From contig OZ038434.1 of assembly GCA_964036275.1 (NCBI GenBank), forward strand, positions 16,171,879 to 16,235,878: a DNA stretch of 64,000 nucleotides, given 5' to 3'. Position 1 is the first letter of the stretch; each line of letters opens with the position of its first letter. The notes beneath the pieces were generated by a model. That model was not told the DNA's origin, did not search any database, and worked only from the letters and a program-made list of their open reading frames with translations. Below are positions 27,101 through 38,800 of this stretch, piece after piece. The position numbers and the translations under genes were made by a program. This DNA is from Litoditis marina. Lineage: Eukaryota > Nematoda > Chromadorea > Rhabditida > Rhabditidae.

Positions 27101-30100
27101 CATCATGTTTCTTTCAAATTCAAAACATTAACATGGTTCAGGAACCCTTCAAGATTGTTCTCCGTTACTAATTTCTTGAAAAAATCAACAGAAGAGACCC
27201 TTATTTGCTAGGAACACACTAGGGACATTCGTTAGCGACAACGTGACCTACCTCCCCAGTTCTCCATGGATAGCAGTTGAGGCATCGAATGGGCGACATG
27301 AGGGGCAATCTTGAGAAGGTCGTAGGTACGAACACGGGTGGCCAGCAGAGACTGGTGAGCATCTCTGAAGAAACCAAGAATAAGCTGAAACTGTGGCATT
27401 TTACACTATACAAATGATACGCATAGTACTAGGATGCTTGCTGAATGAAATCCTAGTATAAAAAACGGGAAAATTGAAGTATCGCCCCCCCCCCCCCTAC
27501 TTTAGTTGGGTCCCCCCCCCCCCCCCCCGTAGCACTTCAACCCCCCACCCAAACTTAAACCTGAAATTCTGGGAGAGGGAAGGGGTCAAAATTCAACTTC
27601 GACATTTACTATTTACCCCCCACCTGGGTCGGCGGGGGTTAGAACTTCAACGGTGGGGGGTCAAACTTCAACGAGTGAGGGGCTGAACTTCAATACCGGA
27701 AATGTTCACTTTTTACCCCCCCCCCCCCCTCTCCTCAAACTTTTGTATTGCAGGTGATAAATTGAATTATAACCCCCCCCCCCTTGGGGGGGGTCAAACT
27801 ACAATTCCCCAAACGCAATACAAATTCAGAAAGGTGGGGGGGGAGGTAAAAAGTCAGTGTTCCCTAAAAAACAGTCAACACAGCTGTAAACAGACTTTTT
27901 AACTGGTTCTAAGAAGATGGTTCACGAAAAACCACCAAACGCCAAAACCTGAGATGCATCATGAAAGTAGTTATGAACTACAGGCTACAAGATGAATCAC
28001 AGAAGTGTGTGCACCTGAATGTAGTATCGGTGAGCAGCAGTCCCTTGTGGTCTCGGATAGCCTTGGCGAAGCCCTTGGGGCCATCCTTCTTCAAAACATC
28101 GCGCCAGCCGGATGGAATTTCTGCAATTATTATACTTTCTACAACTTTACTAGTCAAAAATTTCAAAAATTTCATAAGTAGCCCTCAACTGTTTACTTAT
28201 TCTTAGCGTATCAACAGTGTCTCAATCAGTATTCAGTAATAAAACCGTGAATTTCGATCTAAACCTAATCCTTAGTTCTGCGAAATGTGAGCATTGTGCA
28301 ATCAACTCCCACTCCCGAGAGTTACATTCCTAAGTGAATGAGTTTTTATGAGAAGAGGAAAGAGTGAAAACGCACCAGAATCATATTGAGGGGCCACAGG
28401 AGCAGTACGACTGGGAGGAAGATCGGTACCCAGAGAGGTCAGAGGACCGTTCACCTTAAAAACAGAAACATAGAAGGAACATGGTGAATGTACAAATTGT
28501 TCACTGAATGCATTTTAATAACACGTAGGGATCAAACTACAACTCGGATTTGATCACACAGTAAACAATGTATATCCCAACCTTGACTTCAGAGATGTAG
28601 TTGAGCAGACGCATTCCTCTGTTCTGGTTAGGTACAAAGTCGAAGAGTTCCTTGTTTTGGTCGAGGAACGAAGTATCGACAGTTCCTCGGAGGAAATCCG
28701 GATGTTGCAGCACATTCAGCACGAAAGGCTTGTTCACCTGTAATGACAAACGATATTATTAAAACAATTAAAAAGTCAGTTCATGGAGCTAATTGATCCT
28801 ACTAAATATAACTTGATCCAATTTGAAAAGTGGAAATAATTTCAACGTTTGAAGCAATGGTTTCAACTTTGTTGGAACTTCCTGCAACGAAAACATATTT
28901 TCCAACAACTTGTGAAAACAAAGCAAAATAGGCGTTAAAATAGAGGTTTTCAATGAAATGCTACATATTATTTGTACTTCAGTACAGCTCGAAAATTAAA
29001 AGGAAATGAAAGATCAGAATAAACTGAAAGAAGTTTTCTCACTCAGTAGCTCTCACGAGGGCTTCTTCTGTGTAGCTGCGGACAAAAAGTCCAAATCAGA
29101 CTTACCTTGACACCTCTGATTCTGCTTTCCACTAGAGATCTCGTGAGTTTCTTGGCAGCAATTTCGTGGGTAGGACCGGAGGCAATGATCTGGACCAAGC
29201 AAGTTATTCTCCAGTGTAATGGGAGTAAAGAAACTTTTTTTTAGAGTTTTCAGAATTCAGGTTCATTTAGTTTCTAAAATATCTTTCTCGAATTCAGAGT
29301 TTGCATCAATACGATGATAACACTACCCAGCGCAAAAAAATTGGCTCTAAATCTACGAAAAACCAGAAACAAAGATTGAGATATGAGAAGGAAACATAGT
29401 ACAAAAGAGTGAACCTAAAAAGTTACCTTGCACAGCAGAGAATCGTAGTAGGGAGAGATGAGAGCTCCTTGGTAGGCAGCTCCGTCGAGTCGAATTCCCA
29501 TTCCGGCTCCGGTACGGTATACCTAGAAAGAAATGTAGCATCAACCATTAACATCCGAAAACCAAATAAAATTCTGAAAAGTTACCTTGCATTTCTTGAA
29601 AAAAATAAACCATAAATATCCTCTCATGTGTATCATCTTTCTTCTGTTATATATTTTATTCATATTTTTCAATCAAGGGTGAAAAGAATATATCCCCCAA
29701 CTTTTTGCTCACTATCTTTGCCGCACTTGGAACAATTGAACACACAATAATCGATTGAGCTTCTTATGCCTACCAATCAAGTTCCAATCAGGTACAAGCT
29801 ACAAATGTACAACGTACACGTACACGTGCACATCTACACGTACAACGTACAAGTACACGTGCTCATGTCTGTACAAGTATAGAGGTTCAAACTATAAATT
29901 CACATATCACTACAAATATACAAACTACGAGTCAAACTACAAGTCACACTCAGCGCAAATGTTGCTGCCAACCTCAAGGCGTCCGGCGTCTGGTTGGAAG
30001 TCCTTGGCGGGATCCTCAGTGGTCAGACGGCATTGAATGGAGGCGCCCTTGATCTTGATGGCGTCCTGGTTGAGACCCATTTCAGGCAGAGACTTTCCCT

Positions 30101-33100
30101 GAGCCACGTTGATCTGAGTCTGCACCAAGTCCACACTGGAAAAGTAGGAACAGTAAAAAAAGTACAGAACGGGGGTACTTACTTCATAAGGCGAAGTTGG
30201 TTACTTTATAAGTCTAAAACGGATATCTGTTAGTGATAAACAATGTGTGAGAGTCTCAGGTGTTTTTTCTCAGTAATACTCTTATGAAACAACTTCATAC
30301 AGGGGGGAAGTAGAAGAGAAGAGCTAGATGCTTTTTTTCTGAACTAGCCTGAAGCATAGAGCAGAAAGACACGCATGAATCGTGAGATTCAAATTTTCCG
30401 GCATCTGAATTTTTTTAAATGCTCTGTGAATGAACATGCCATTCTTTTCCAACTCACGCGGTGATTTCCTCAGTGACGGTGTGCTCGACTTGGAGTCTAG
30501 CGTTGACCTCAATGAAGTAGTGATTTCCTTCTTTGTCCAGCAAAAACTCCACAGTTCCTAAAAACGAACAATTAAATAATTCTTGATTTAACTTCGAGAA
30601 GCTCTTGGTGGAGTGATCTTGCAGAGAATGTTACGAGACGTTGCAAATTCCATAACGTGCTAGTATCCTTATACTTATTTTCATACACTACCACCTAGTT
30701 TATGATACTTCTCGGTAGAACTCGCTGAACTGCATTCAAGAATTCATTTCCCACATAGCATACATCTAACCAAACCCGAACCTGCATTCTGGTATCCAAC
30801 GTGATTGGCGAGACGTACAGCATCGTCCAACATTCTTTGTCTGACTGCGGGATCAAGAAGGGGAGCGGGAGCAACCTCGACTACTGTAAAGGCAAACTAT
30901 GAAAAATTCAGAATAAAGTACATAATCGAAACGATTGCTAAACTAAAATTTGGAATGTTTATTCACTGTAAAATGACTATCAACAATCGTACTTTGTTAG
31001 TTGACGCGACGAATATCATATATGATTCTCAAAAAGTCAAATGTGAATGCAGTGTGAACGTATATTAGAAATATCGATCTGACACCTGATTTTCGTAGAC
31101 AAAATATCTTTACTTCAGATTCGGTAAATCAACTAACCCTTCTGATGACGACGTTGAACGGAGCAGTCACGGTCGTACAGATGGATGACATTTCCGTGGG
31201 TATCTCCCATCAATTGAACCTACAAAGGGATCGCATAACACTACTAATACTGATCGTAAATTTAACTATTGTATAACATTTAATTTACAAATTCTGAAAC
31301 TCGAAAGGAAATTGATAACATTGACGAGCGAGAGATTTGGAGAGAACATCGCGTTAGGGTTGAAGGTTAAGTAATGATGCATTTGCAACAGTACTTGCAT
31401 TTGAATTTTTATACATTGAGAACTAGTTGAAAGCTCACTTCAATATGACGAGGAGTCTCAATGAACTTTTCGACGAACATGGACCCGTCTCCAAAGTTGC
31501 TCAGAGCCTCGCGAGATGCCATTTCAAAAGCTTCCGCCATCTGTAATTCAGAATGTTAACAGAAAATTTGATCACCATAGCATAGTAGTTGTGCACAGAG
31601 AAACATCTGAACATATCCGAGACCAATAAAAATCACAGATCAGAAAACTGAAACCCATCTCATTTTCAGCTGAAAGTCACAGAGACTGCAATCAAATCAA
31701 CCAATCAACAAAAAACAGAATCACCAAAACATAAACGAATAAACAGAAGATATTGAAATTTACCTGGTTGACATCGTCGACCCTTCTCATTCCTCTTCCA
31801 CCGCCACCGAAGGCCGCCTTCAGAATAACCGGAGCACCGAACTTCGTGACGAAGTCCACCGCTTCTTGGGCAGTCGTGATGGGGAAATCGGTACCAGGGA
31901 CTACCTGAACATATTCTCATAGGGTACTATCAGACAACAGAAGGATCGCGAGAAAGGGAAAGAGGGGGAGAAATAGAAAAAGAGAGAACAAAGAGAGAAA
32001 GAGAGAAAGAGAGAGAAAGAGTGAGAATTAAAGAGGAAAAGAAGAGAGAAGGTGCGACACATATAGATAGAGACACAGAAAACAAAAAAGGGGAGAGAGA
32101 ATGTGAAACTAGAAAAAAAAGAGACCATGTGAAACTAAAAGACAAGCGAGAAAACGATCAGAGAAGGACGAACCCTGACGCCAGCCTCGATTGCACTCTT
32201 TCTAGCTGCTACCTTGTCTCCCATTCTAGCCATAACCTGAAATTGTCATTTTATTCATAGCGAATAATAATTAAAACAGCAGAAACAATACAGGCGATAC
32301 ACTTCACGTGAACCTTTAAAAAGGATCGGAGAACCTGGACAGTTCTCATTTTTTTTCTTGAGTTCCCTTTTGGAATTTGAACTGTAAGATATACGACAAC
32401 ATCGATTGTAAGATATACGACAACAACAATGTCCCTAACTGTATATCATTATAATCACAGGAGTTTCTTATAGTTCAACCACTAACTTCGGGTGCAGGTC
32501 CAATGAATGTCATGCCGGCCTTCTCAACCGCCTTGGCGAAATCCGAGCGCTCCGAGAGAAATCCGTAGCCGGGATGAACAGCGTCCACATTGTGCTGAAA
32601 CACCATAGTTTTGACACATTCCAAGGTTCAAATCGCGGGAAACACTGATTTCTTGAAACAGAAACAGTGCAATTCAAACAGAAGATCAAAGATTCGATAG
32701 TAGAGGTGATATTATCGGTCCAGAACAATAATTGTATGGAATCACCACCGCTAGAGTCATATCTCAAATCTTCAATTCCTAGAATCTAGAATAGTCTAAG
32801 GGATTTACAGCTTTGTCTCGCGATTTTTTCGTTGTCCATGTATAGAAAGTAGAACAAATGATCCATATAAGTCTAGTGTAATCTGATGTGAAGGGGTAAT
32901 CAAATATTCACCTTGACAGCCGTCCTGACAATATCCTCCACGTCCAAATAGGCTGCCACCGGCTCCTTACCAGCTCCCACCTCGTATGCCTCGTCAGCTT
33001 TCTGGAAACAAGTTTGGAACGTGAAAAACGTGAAAACAAAGCCCAAACCGTTGTGAAATTTCCATATACATTTGATTTTACGGGAACATTGCCTTTTTAC

Positions 33101-34261
33101 CCCCCACCTTTCTGAATTTGTATTGCGTTTGGAGAGTTGTAGTTTGACCCCCCCACCGGGGGGTGATAATTCAATTTATCACCTGCAATACAAAAGTTTG
33201 AGGGTGGGGGGTAAAAAGTAAACATTTCCGGTATTGAAGTTTAGCCCCCCACTGGTTGAAGTTTGACCCCCCTCCATAGAAGTTCTACCCCCGCGACCCA
33301 AGTGGGGGGTAAATAGTAAATGTCGACGTTGAATTTTGACCCCCCCCCCCCCTCTCCTAGATTTTCAGGTTTTAGCTTGGGTGGGGGGTTGAAGTGCTAC
33401 GGGGGGGGACCCAACTAAAGTGGGGGGCGATACTTCAATTTTCCCGATTTTACTAACTTGACGTTAAAAACTATTAAAGAAGAAAACTTCAGAAGAAACT
33501 GTTTCACTATAGAATTGCTTTCCGGTCACGATCATTCTACAAAAACAAGTTAGTACAAGAAGTAAGCAACCCGGTCTCAGATCGGACAAAAGGTCCAAGC
33601 TTTTCTAGTACTGAAAAGGGTACTGTAGGTGTGCATGCCCGCGCGAAGCAGACTATACCTGTCTGTGCAGCGAGTGTCGGTCAGCCTGCGCGTAGACAGC
33701 CACCGATTGGATCTCCATTTCACGAAGAGCACGGAAGACACGAATGGCTATTTCGCCACGATTGGCAACCATGACCTGAAAAGGGCAGTATGCATGAAGC
33801 TTTTCTTGAAAAAAAAATCACATTCTTTTCAAAAATAATTTGGCTCAACTAGAACATCCACGTTAAAAACAACACGATACCAGCGCCGTGGCATCAAGAA
33901 ATTGGGGGTCGAAGGTTGGAAGAAAAAGGTACATATATTCTTTCTTATACTGATACTGGTGTGATACTGACAGAGTTTCTCAAATAGAATTACTTAAAAC
34001 TATCGAAGTTATCGAAAAGAAAAGAGTTCAAAACCTATCGAAAGTTTTGTTTCAGAAAGCTAACCCTCAAAAACAACAATAATAACAACAACTGTGACCA
34101 ACCTTCTTGAACTTCTTGGGGGCGTCATGACTGCGACGCGAAGCGACAGACAACGAGAGAAGGCGACGAGAGCCAAGGGAATGAACACGCGACAAAAGCA
34201 TCTGAAACATCGGGAATCGGCGACCATCGAGAACGTTTTCAACAGTATTCAGAGGCCTCAT
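21189..34261 (-). CDS. pyc-1: Pyruvate carboxylase, mitochondrial, 33 exons
   Basis: Carboxylates pyruvate to oxaloacetate (anaplerosis, gluconeogenesis) in the mitochondrial matrix using ATP, bicarbonate and biotin. Exons 5'-3': 34103-34261, 33659-33775, 32912-33001, 32487-32594, 32174-32236, 31764-31904, 31439-31540, 31138-31219, 30782-30883, 30458-30557, 29973-30135, 29427-29522, 29106-29189, 28582-28737, 28376-28454, 28015-28120, 27252-27364, 26856-27012, 26547-26649, 26158-26287, 25896-25965, 25370-25448, 24978-25086, 24613-24770, 24045-24131, 23664-23795, 23449-23499, 23265-23371, 22914-23052, 22482-22622, 21904-21987, 21563-21646, 21189-21275. They sum to 3579 nt: 1192 aa plus stop, close to the usual 1175-1180. 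Exon 1 is an Arg/Ser-rich targeting peptide. The biotin carboxylase domain begins [17 protein letters not shown] and has the ATP-grasp loop GGGGRGMR (about 212-219) and [11 protein letters not shown]. The carboxyltransferase domain has [13 protein letters not shown] (about 583) and HVHTHDTAG. The biotin lysine is in AMKME (about residue 1156). No disruption is seen. Introns hold mobile elements. Confidence 0.97.
23881..23977 (+). repeat. GA-rich low-complexity tract
   Basis: Purine-only stretch dominated by GAGAGA and GAAAGA units inside a pyruvate carboxylase intron (polypyrimidine on the sense strand). Open frames over it are artefacts. Confidence 0.8.
25560..25720 (-). mobile_element. tRNA-like / SINE-like element with both pol III boxes
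   Basis: On the minus strand TGGTCGACTGG (25684-25694) fits the box A consensus exactly and GTTCGATCC (25644-25652) fits box B, with about 31 bases between them as in a tRNA. The flanks do not form a convincing acceptor stem, so a functional tRNA is unlikely and a tRNA-derived SINE or pseudogene is the better reading. It sits in a pyruvate carboxylase intron, in the same sense as the gene. The outer boundaries are approximate. Confidence 0.55.
27467..27864 (+). mobile_element. C-run/G-run MITE, copy A (8-bp duplication TAAAAAAC)
   Basis: Starts GGGAAAATTGAAGTATCGCC and ends ...AGTCAGTGTTCCC; perfect 8-bp direct repeats TAAAAAAC at 27459-27466 and 27865-27872. Inside are about ten runs of 6-17 C or G separated by conserved phrases such as GTAGCACTTCAA, AACTTCGACATTTACTATT and TTGCAGGTGATAAATTGAATTA. 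It lies in a pyruvate carboxylase intron. No protein is encoded; open frames over it are artefacts. Confidence 0.9.
31944..32125 (+). repeat. GA-rich low-complexity tract
   Basis: Long purine-rich stretch (GAGAGAAAGAGAGAAAG units) in a pyruvate carboxylase intron. It produces spurious Ser/Phe/Leu-rich frames on the minus strand. Confidence 0.8.
33082..33445 (-). mobile_element. C-run/G-run MITE, copy B (8-bp duplication GATTTTAC)
   Basis: Same family as 27467-27864 in reverse orientation: starts GGGAACATTGCC and ends GATACTTCAATTTTCCC. Perfect 8-bp direct repeats GATTTTAC at 33074-33081 and 33446-33453. It lies in the second intron of pyruvate carboxylase. Confidence 0.9.
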
Positions 34262-34385
34262 GCAAAACTATCCCACACATCTCACTCGTAATTGATTCAA
34301 TAGTTTTTAGGTATACAGCAACTAAATAAGACGAAGTGTTCATAACTTTTTGAGTGAATTTAAAGTTTTTGCGTGGAAAGCGCTG

Positions 34386-34483
34386 AATTCTATATCTAAC
34401 CGTTATTGGTAACCTTTTTTAAAGTTGAAATTAACGATTAGTAACATAAAATTTAACATAAAGAACCGGTTAGATATAGAATT
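34386..34483. mobile_element. Foldback element with AATTCTATATCTAACC ends
   Basis: The left end AATTCTATATCTAACCG and the right end CGGTTAGATATAGAATT are a perfect inverted repeat around a short AT-rich centre containing GGTAACC. A longer relative is at 52296-52578. Confidence 0.7.
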
Positions 34484-35410
34484 GGCCATAGAAAACGGAG
34501 TATGTCCAACCACGAAACACCGAGAGAGAGAGCGGTCTCGCGGGGGGCCAGCGACAGCCTATGGGAAGCTCACCCTTCCACCGGGATAGACGAGATCGAA
34601 TGAAGCTTTTCCTCCATTCTCCCTCACGAAATTTCCCTCCATTTCCAGGGAAACACGTTCCATTCACGTGTCTTCACATGATTCGTGTGCACTGCCTACG
34701 TGCTGTCTGGCAGAAACGGAACGAAATTTCGAAAAACGTTCCATTCGGCACGAATGGTGCACGTGCAACTGGAAACGCGTTAGTGAATGTGTGAACAGTT
34801 GGCAGCCGATATGAGACGGTTCCGTTTGGCACGTTTCATTTTCCTGTTTTCCAGAATAGCTTTCAGCAAAAATTATCTTTTTGCACGATTATTGTTGGAA
34901 CGGAAAAACGAATACAGTTTAAAATGAGCATTTTTTTTCAAAGTTGAATCTTTCTGCAAACACTCACCAGATCCAAACTGTACACATGAGTACGTAGGAA
35001 TAAACGAAGTCTTTTTTGTGTTTTCTACTGTTTCCCGAATTTCTCACGAAAACATAATAGCCGATACCGTGGTCAGCAATAACAAAAATTTATTAAGTGA
35101 ATGTCAATGGTGGCAAAACCTGAGAAATGATCCAAACAACTTCACAAGCGCGAACAATCTAGTAGATCAGAATGTGAAAAATGAGATAAATTTGAGAATG
35201 TATAGAAACAATTATGTACAATCAGGAAATGTGAACGAGTATGTTAGTGGATATGGGGGATAAAACTGGTCCATGAACAGTTTCAACCAGCCGATACCGT
35301 GGTCAGCAAGGTTCCGTTAGAATCTTATCCAAATGTCGATCCAGAAAGTGCATGCACAGCGACAACTTGTAGCGAAAATCACACATACACTGCAATATAT
35401 AAATGTGAAT

Positions 35411-35590
35411 TACGGTTGTTTAAGTCAAAAACTCGAGAACTCGAAAATTTGAACTCGGAAATTGGACAGTTTTGAAGGTAAAATGTGAAATTTCGCATTT
35501 TTGGCTGAAAAACTCAGAAAATTTCTACTTTTGAAACTCGAAGACGAGATTTTCCAAAACTCGAAATTTTGAACTCGATTGACAACCCTG
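35411..35590. mobile_element. hAT-like CGAGTTTT element, short copy with 8-bp duplication
   Basis: Ends TACGGTTGTTTAA and TTGACAACCCTG resemble those of 7287-7676, and the inside has ACTCGAAA-type units. Perfect 8-bp direct repeats ATGTGAAT flank it at 35403-35410 and 35591-35598. Confidence 0.8.
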
Positions 35591-35837
35591 ATGTGAATAG
35601 ATTACTTGGGAATACTTTCGAAGTACTGCAATAGATTGCCTTCAACACACACAAAAAATGCTCAACCGATTCGCATTCGGTATCAAATAGATAGTCCTTA
35701 ATCTGACGGTTTGATGTTTCTTTCCCGTTTGCACTAGACTTCTTTCCTTTCGAATTCAAATCACAATAGAATTTAGCATAGCTCACTAAAAATTAAAACA
35801 TTTCTATCAGAGAACGGTTGATAATCATTTGAGTATA

Positions 35838-38800
35838 CTAGATTAAACTCACCACAGAGCACATCAAACGAGTGACAGGACCGTGGATGAACATATGCCG
35901 ATTCAACAACGTTTCCGAGCGGAACCAAACTTTACATTTGCGACACTTGTGAGGAAATCTGTAAACGTATCGGCCTCTTACAACCAATTCACCACAAACA
36001 GTGATTTTTCTCTAATTTACTTCCGACCCTCCCCTCCCCTTAGAAAATGAGTCGAAACAAACTAGAAAAAGACCAACTTCATCGAAATTGTATAGATTGA
36101 TATAAAAAAAACCCGGCTATGCGGCTATCAAAACCGGTTTTTTTTCGATAGACTCACTTGACAGATTCCATATCGTATACTCCGATGAGAACTTCGTTCC
36201 ACTGCTCCGATGTCACACCGTACTCCAGTGCCATTCGTTCCACCCGCACTGCAGATGACAGCCGGATCATGCTACGCGCTTCCGTCAGAATCGAGTCTGA
36301 AATCAGACATACGCAAATGAACCTGTCTTCTCTGTTTGATACGAGCGTGAGCTCTTACCGACTGATTTTTGGATATGTTATGAAACTAATAAAGTTGTAT
36401 ATAATGTGAAATTCAGGAAAACTAACGTTCATAAAAATTTCAAATTGTTTTGTTAGCATAGAGTTCAAGTAGAACATTATGCTTGTTATTCTGTGATCTG
36501 TGGGTTTTTAAACCATCGGACGAGAAAACCAGACTGTTTTCACTGTCAGAGTTCAAGAAGTTATTACACATTTCAATGACTATACCCACCAATGCCGCTC
36601 GTCAACTAAATAGAAGCGTTTATTGTATTTGTAATAGATGTTTTATTGCTCAATGTTTCCAATCAATACTACCAGACCGTACCAAATTTGTCCATTAGCT
36701 GGCGAGCTCCAAACGACAGCTTCTTGTGGCAGCGTTGGGCGAAAATGTGAAGGAAGACCCGCAGAGCACCACCCTGCATCAAGAACGAGCGCCAGCCATA
36801 GTACAGCAACTCCTGAATAACGATGTCTTTACAAAAGAACAACTATTCTGATTATACACTTACATATCAGAACGAGCAATATTATTACATTTGTCAAAAG
36901 CTATACTTGGAGGAAATTTTTTGAATGTAGATGTAGCATCACGGTGTCTATTCCAGTGAGTAATACTAATCAATAATCACAACTTTTCATAAAAACTACA
37001 TAGAACGAGAATGACTTTACCAACTGTCCACTTGAACAAGTGTTCGGTGCTCAACAACTTTTATAATTCGTAGCACACAGTCTATAATTCGACTCACAAA
37101 TCGCAACTTTGTCGATTCAGCATTGGCCTTCGTGCAAATGCTTGTAGCTTCGGCCATTTTTCGAATTGTGCTGCACAACTGATACAACACAGAATCGCTG
37201 GCATCCTTCCACTGGGCCTGCAATAACAGTTGTGTACTGACGTGCTAGAGCAAACTTTTATTTAAACAAAATTAAACACATTCCTTTTATTGTAATATCA
37301 AAGTTGTACTGAGACAATGATCAAAGTTGTACTGAGAAAATCCGGAAATATAGGTCTACCACACCGCTGCATGTTCCACTTTTTAATATTGAAAACTATT
37401 TACATGTTTTTTTTGGTTGACTACGAATTTTTTTTTGGTTGACTACGAAAGCCTTTCATCATGATTCCTTTCCAGAGTGCACAAACATGTTAACCGAATT
37501 TGCAATAACGTGTAAAGTAGACTACATAGTACACGTTAAACTGAGAACGTAAAAAGCAAGAGAGAGAAACACAACATTTTCAGCACAAACTTTGTTCTAT
37601 GCGGTCTACCTCTTCAGTCTTATTCTACTTGGAATTCATCAACATATCTGTGAGTACAAGCTGGCTCATAGCAAACCTTTCGCTATATACCCAAAATACG
37701 AATGAAACATTCCGCGTATCAGCTTCTCGTTCGATTAGAGGTACCACAAACTCCACAATTACCATAATTAAGTCCTTACAAATTCTCTCAAAAGGTTGTG
37801 TATTTTGGACAATCATAACTCGAAACTCGAACTTTGTGGATAGCATGAATGGGGAGCGACATCAGCCATAAAATCGTACCCGCTGCTAGCTGACTTTCCG
37901 AACAGAAGTAAATAACTTGACTACTACGTAAGCCCGTAAGCGGATACATGAGAAACCGTATAACTCCACGTCGCCATTTTTTTCAATATACGTATACCAT
38001 TCTAGTCTCTTTAATCATAATTAGTACTATAGCAACCCAACTGATTTCAGGTCCTTTTCACCCTGGGTCAATTGTTCATACTGACTTTTCTGCTGCCACT
38101 CTGCGGAAAGAAAAAGACAAATGGAAAGCAGAAAAGTTGTCCGGAAACGCCACCAACTTCGATTCCCGAACTGAAGGTCGAGAAGAACACTAAGCTAGAG
38201 GAGAAATACCCACGGCCCCGCTGGGACAAGGACTTTCCCAACATTTTACCCGCGGTCAGTCATCGAATCACGGTATACTTGACTAGTAACACAAACAACA
38301 ATTAGAATTAAGGTCAGGGCGCTGCGTTGAGTTGAGCAAGCTGAGCTTACTTGACATTCAAGTTATGCACGTTTCAATCACTACACCTACAGAGCTAAGC
38401 CCTTTTCTGCGAGCACTCCTGCCACCCTAGTATTCTTGGTTGCAAGCTTTTTGTGAGTAACTGGCAGATGAGTTAATGATAGGGATGTTGACCTAGTTTA
38501 AAAAATACAGTTTTCGAGTTTGTCGAGTTCGAATTCAACCACCCTACTTCATCTAATTTACAGCCGAAACCTGTGGCGGACAAGAATGCCGAGACGGATG
38601 TCGAGATCGACTTGGACCCTATTCCTTCCAACGAAATGAAGTCAGCCCAGCCGCCATCGGAGGGCGGAAACACAGGCAAATAGAGAGAGAACACAAGATC
38701 CGTCATTGTTATCTCGTGAATATTACTCAAATGAAACAAACATCTTATCACATAGCTGATTAATAAATGTTTTAATGAAATGCGTACACCAATGTATTGA

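Larger units (their letters stand above)
34262..35837. other. Spacer upstream of pyruvate carboxylase
   Basis: Contains the presumed pyruvate carboxylase promoter and 5' UTR, a foldback element (34386-34483) and a hAT-like element (35411-35590). A minus-strand open frame at about 35600-35786 reads Cys/Lys-rich peptide after an acceptor-like TTTTTAG, but it does not join the zinc-finger exon in frame. I leave it unassigned. No other gene seen. Confidence 0.5.

Noticed and set aside
31901..32260. Ser/Phe/Leu-rich and Glu/Arg-rich frames
   Set aside because: Translation of GA/CT low-complexity sequence in a pyruvate carboxylase intron.
37599..37871. Opposing open frames on both strands
   Set aside because: The minus-strand frame does not join either neighbouring exon of the zinc-finger gene in phase, whereas exons 39326-39442 and 37032-37217 join directly. 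The plus-strand frame has no support.
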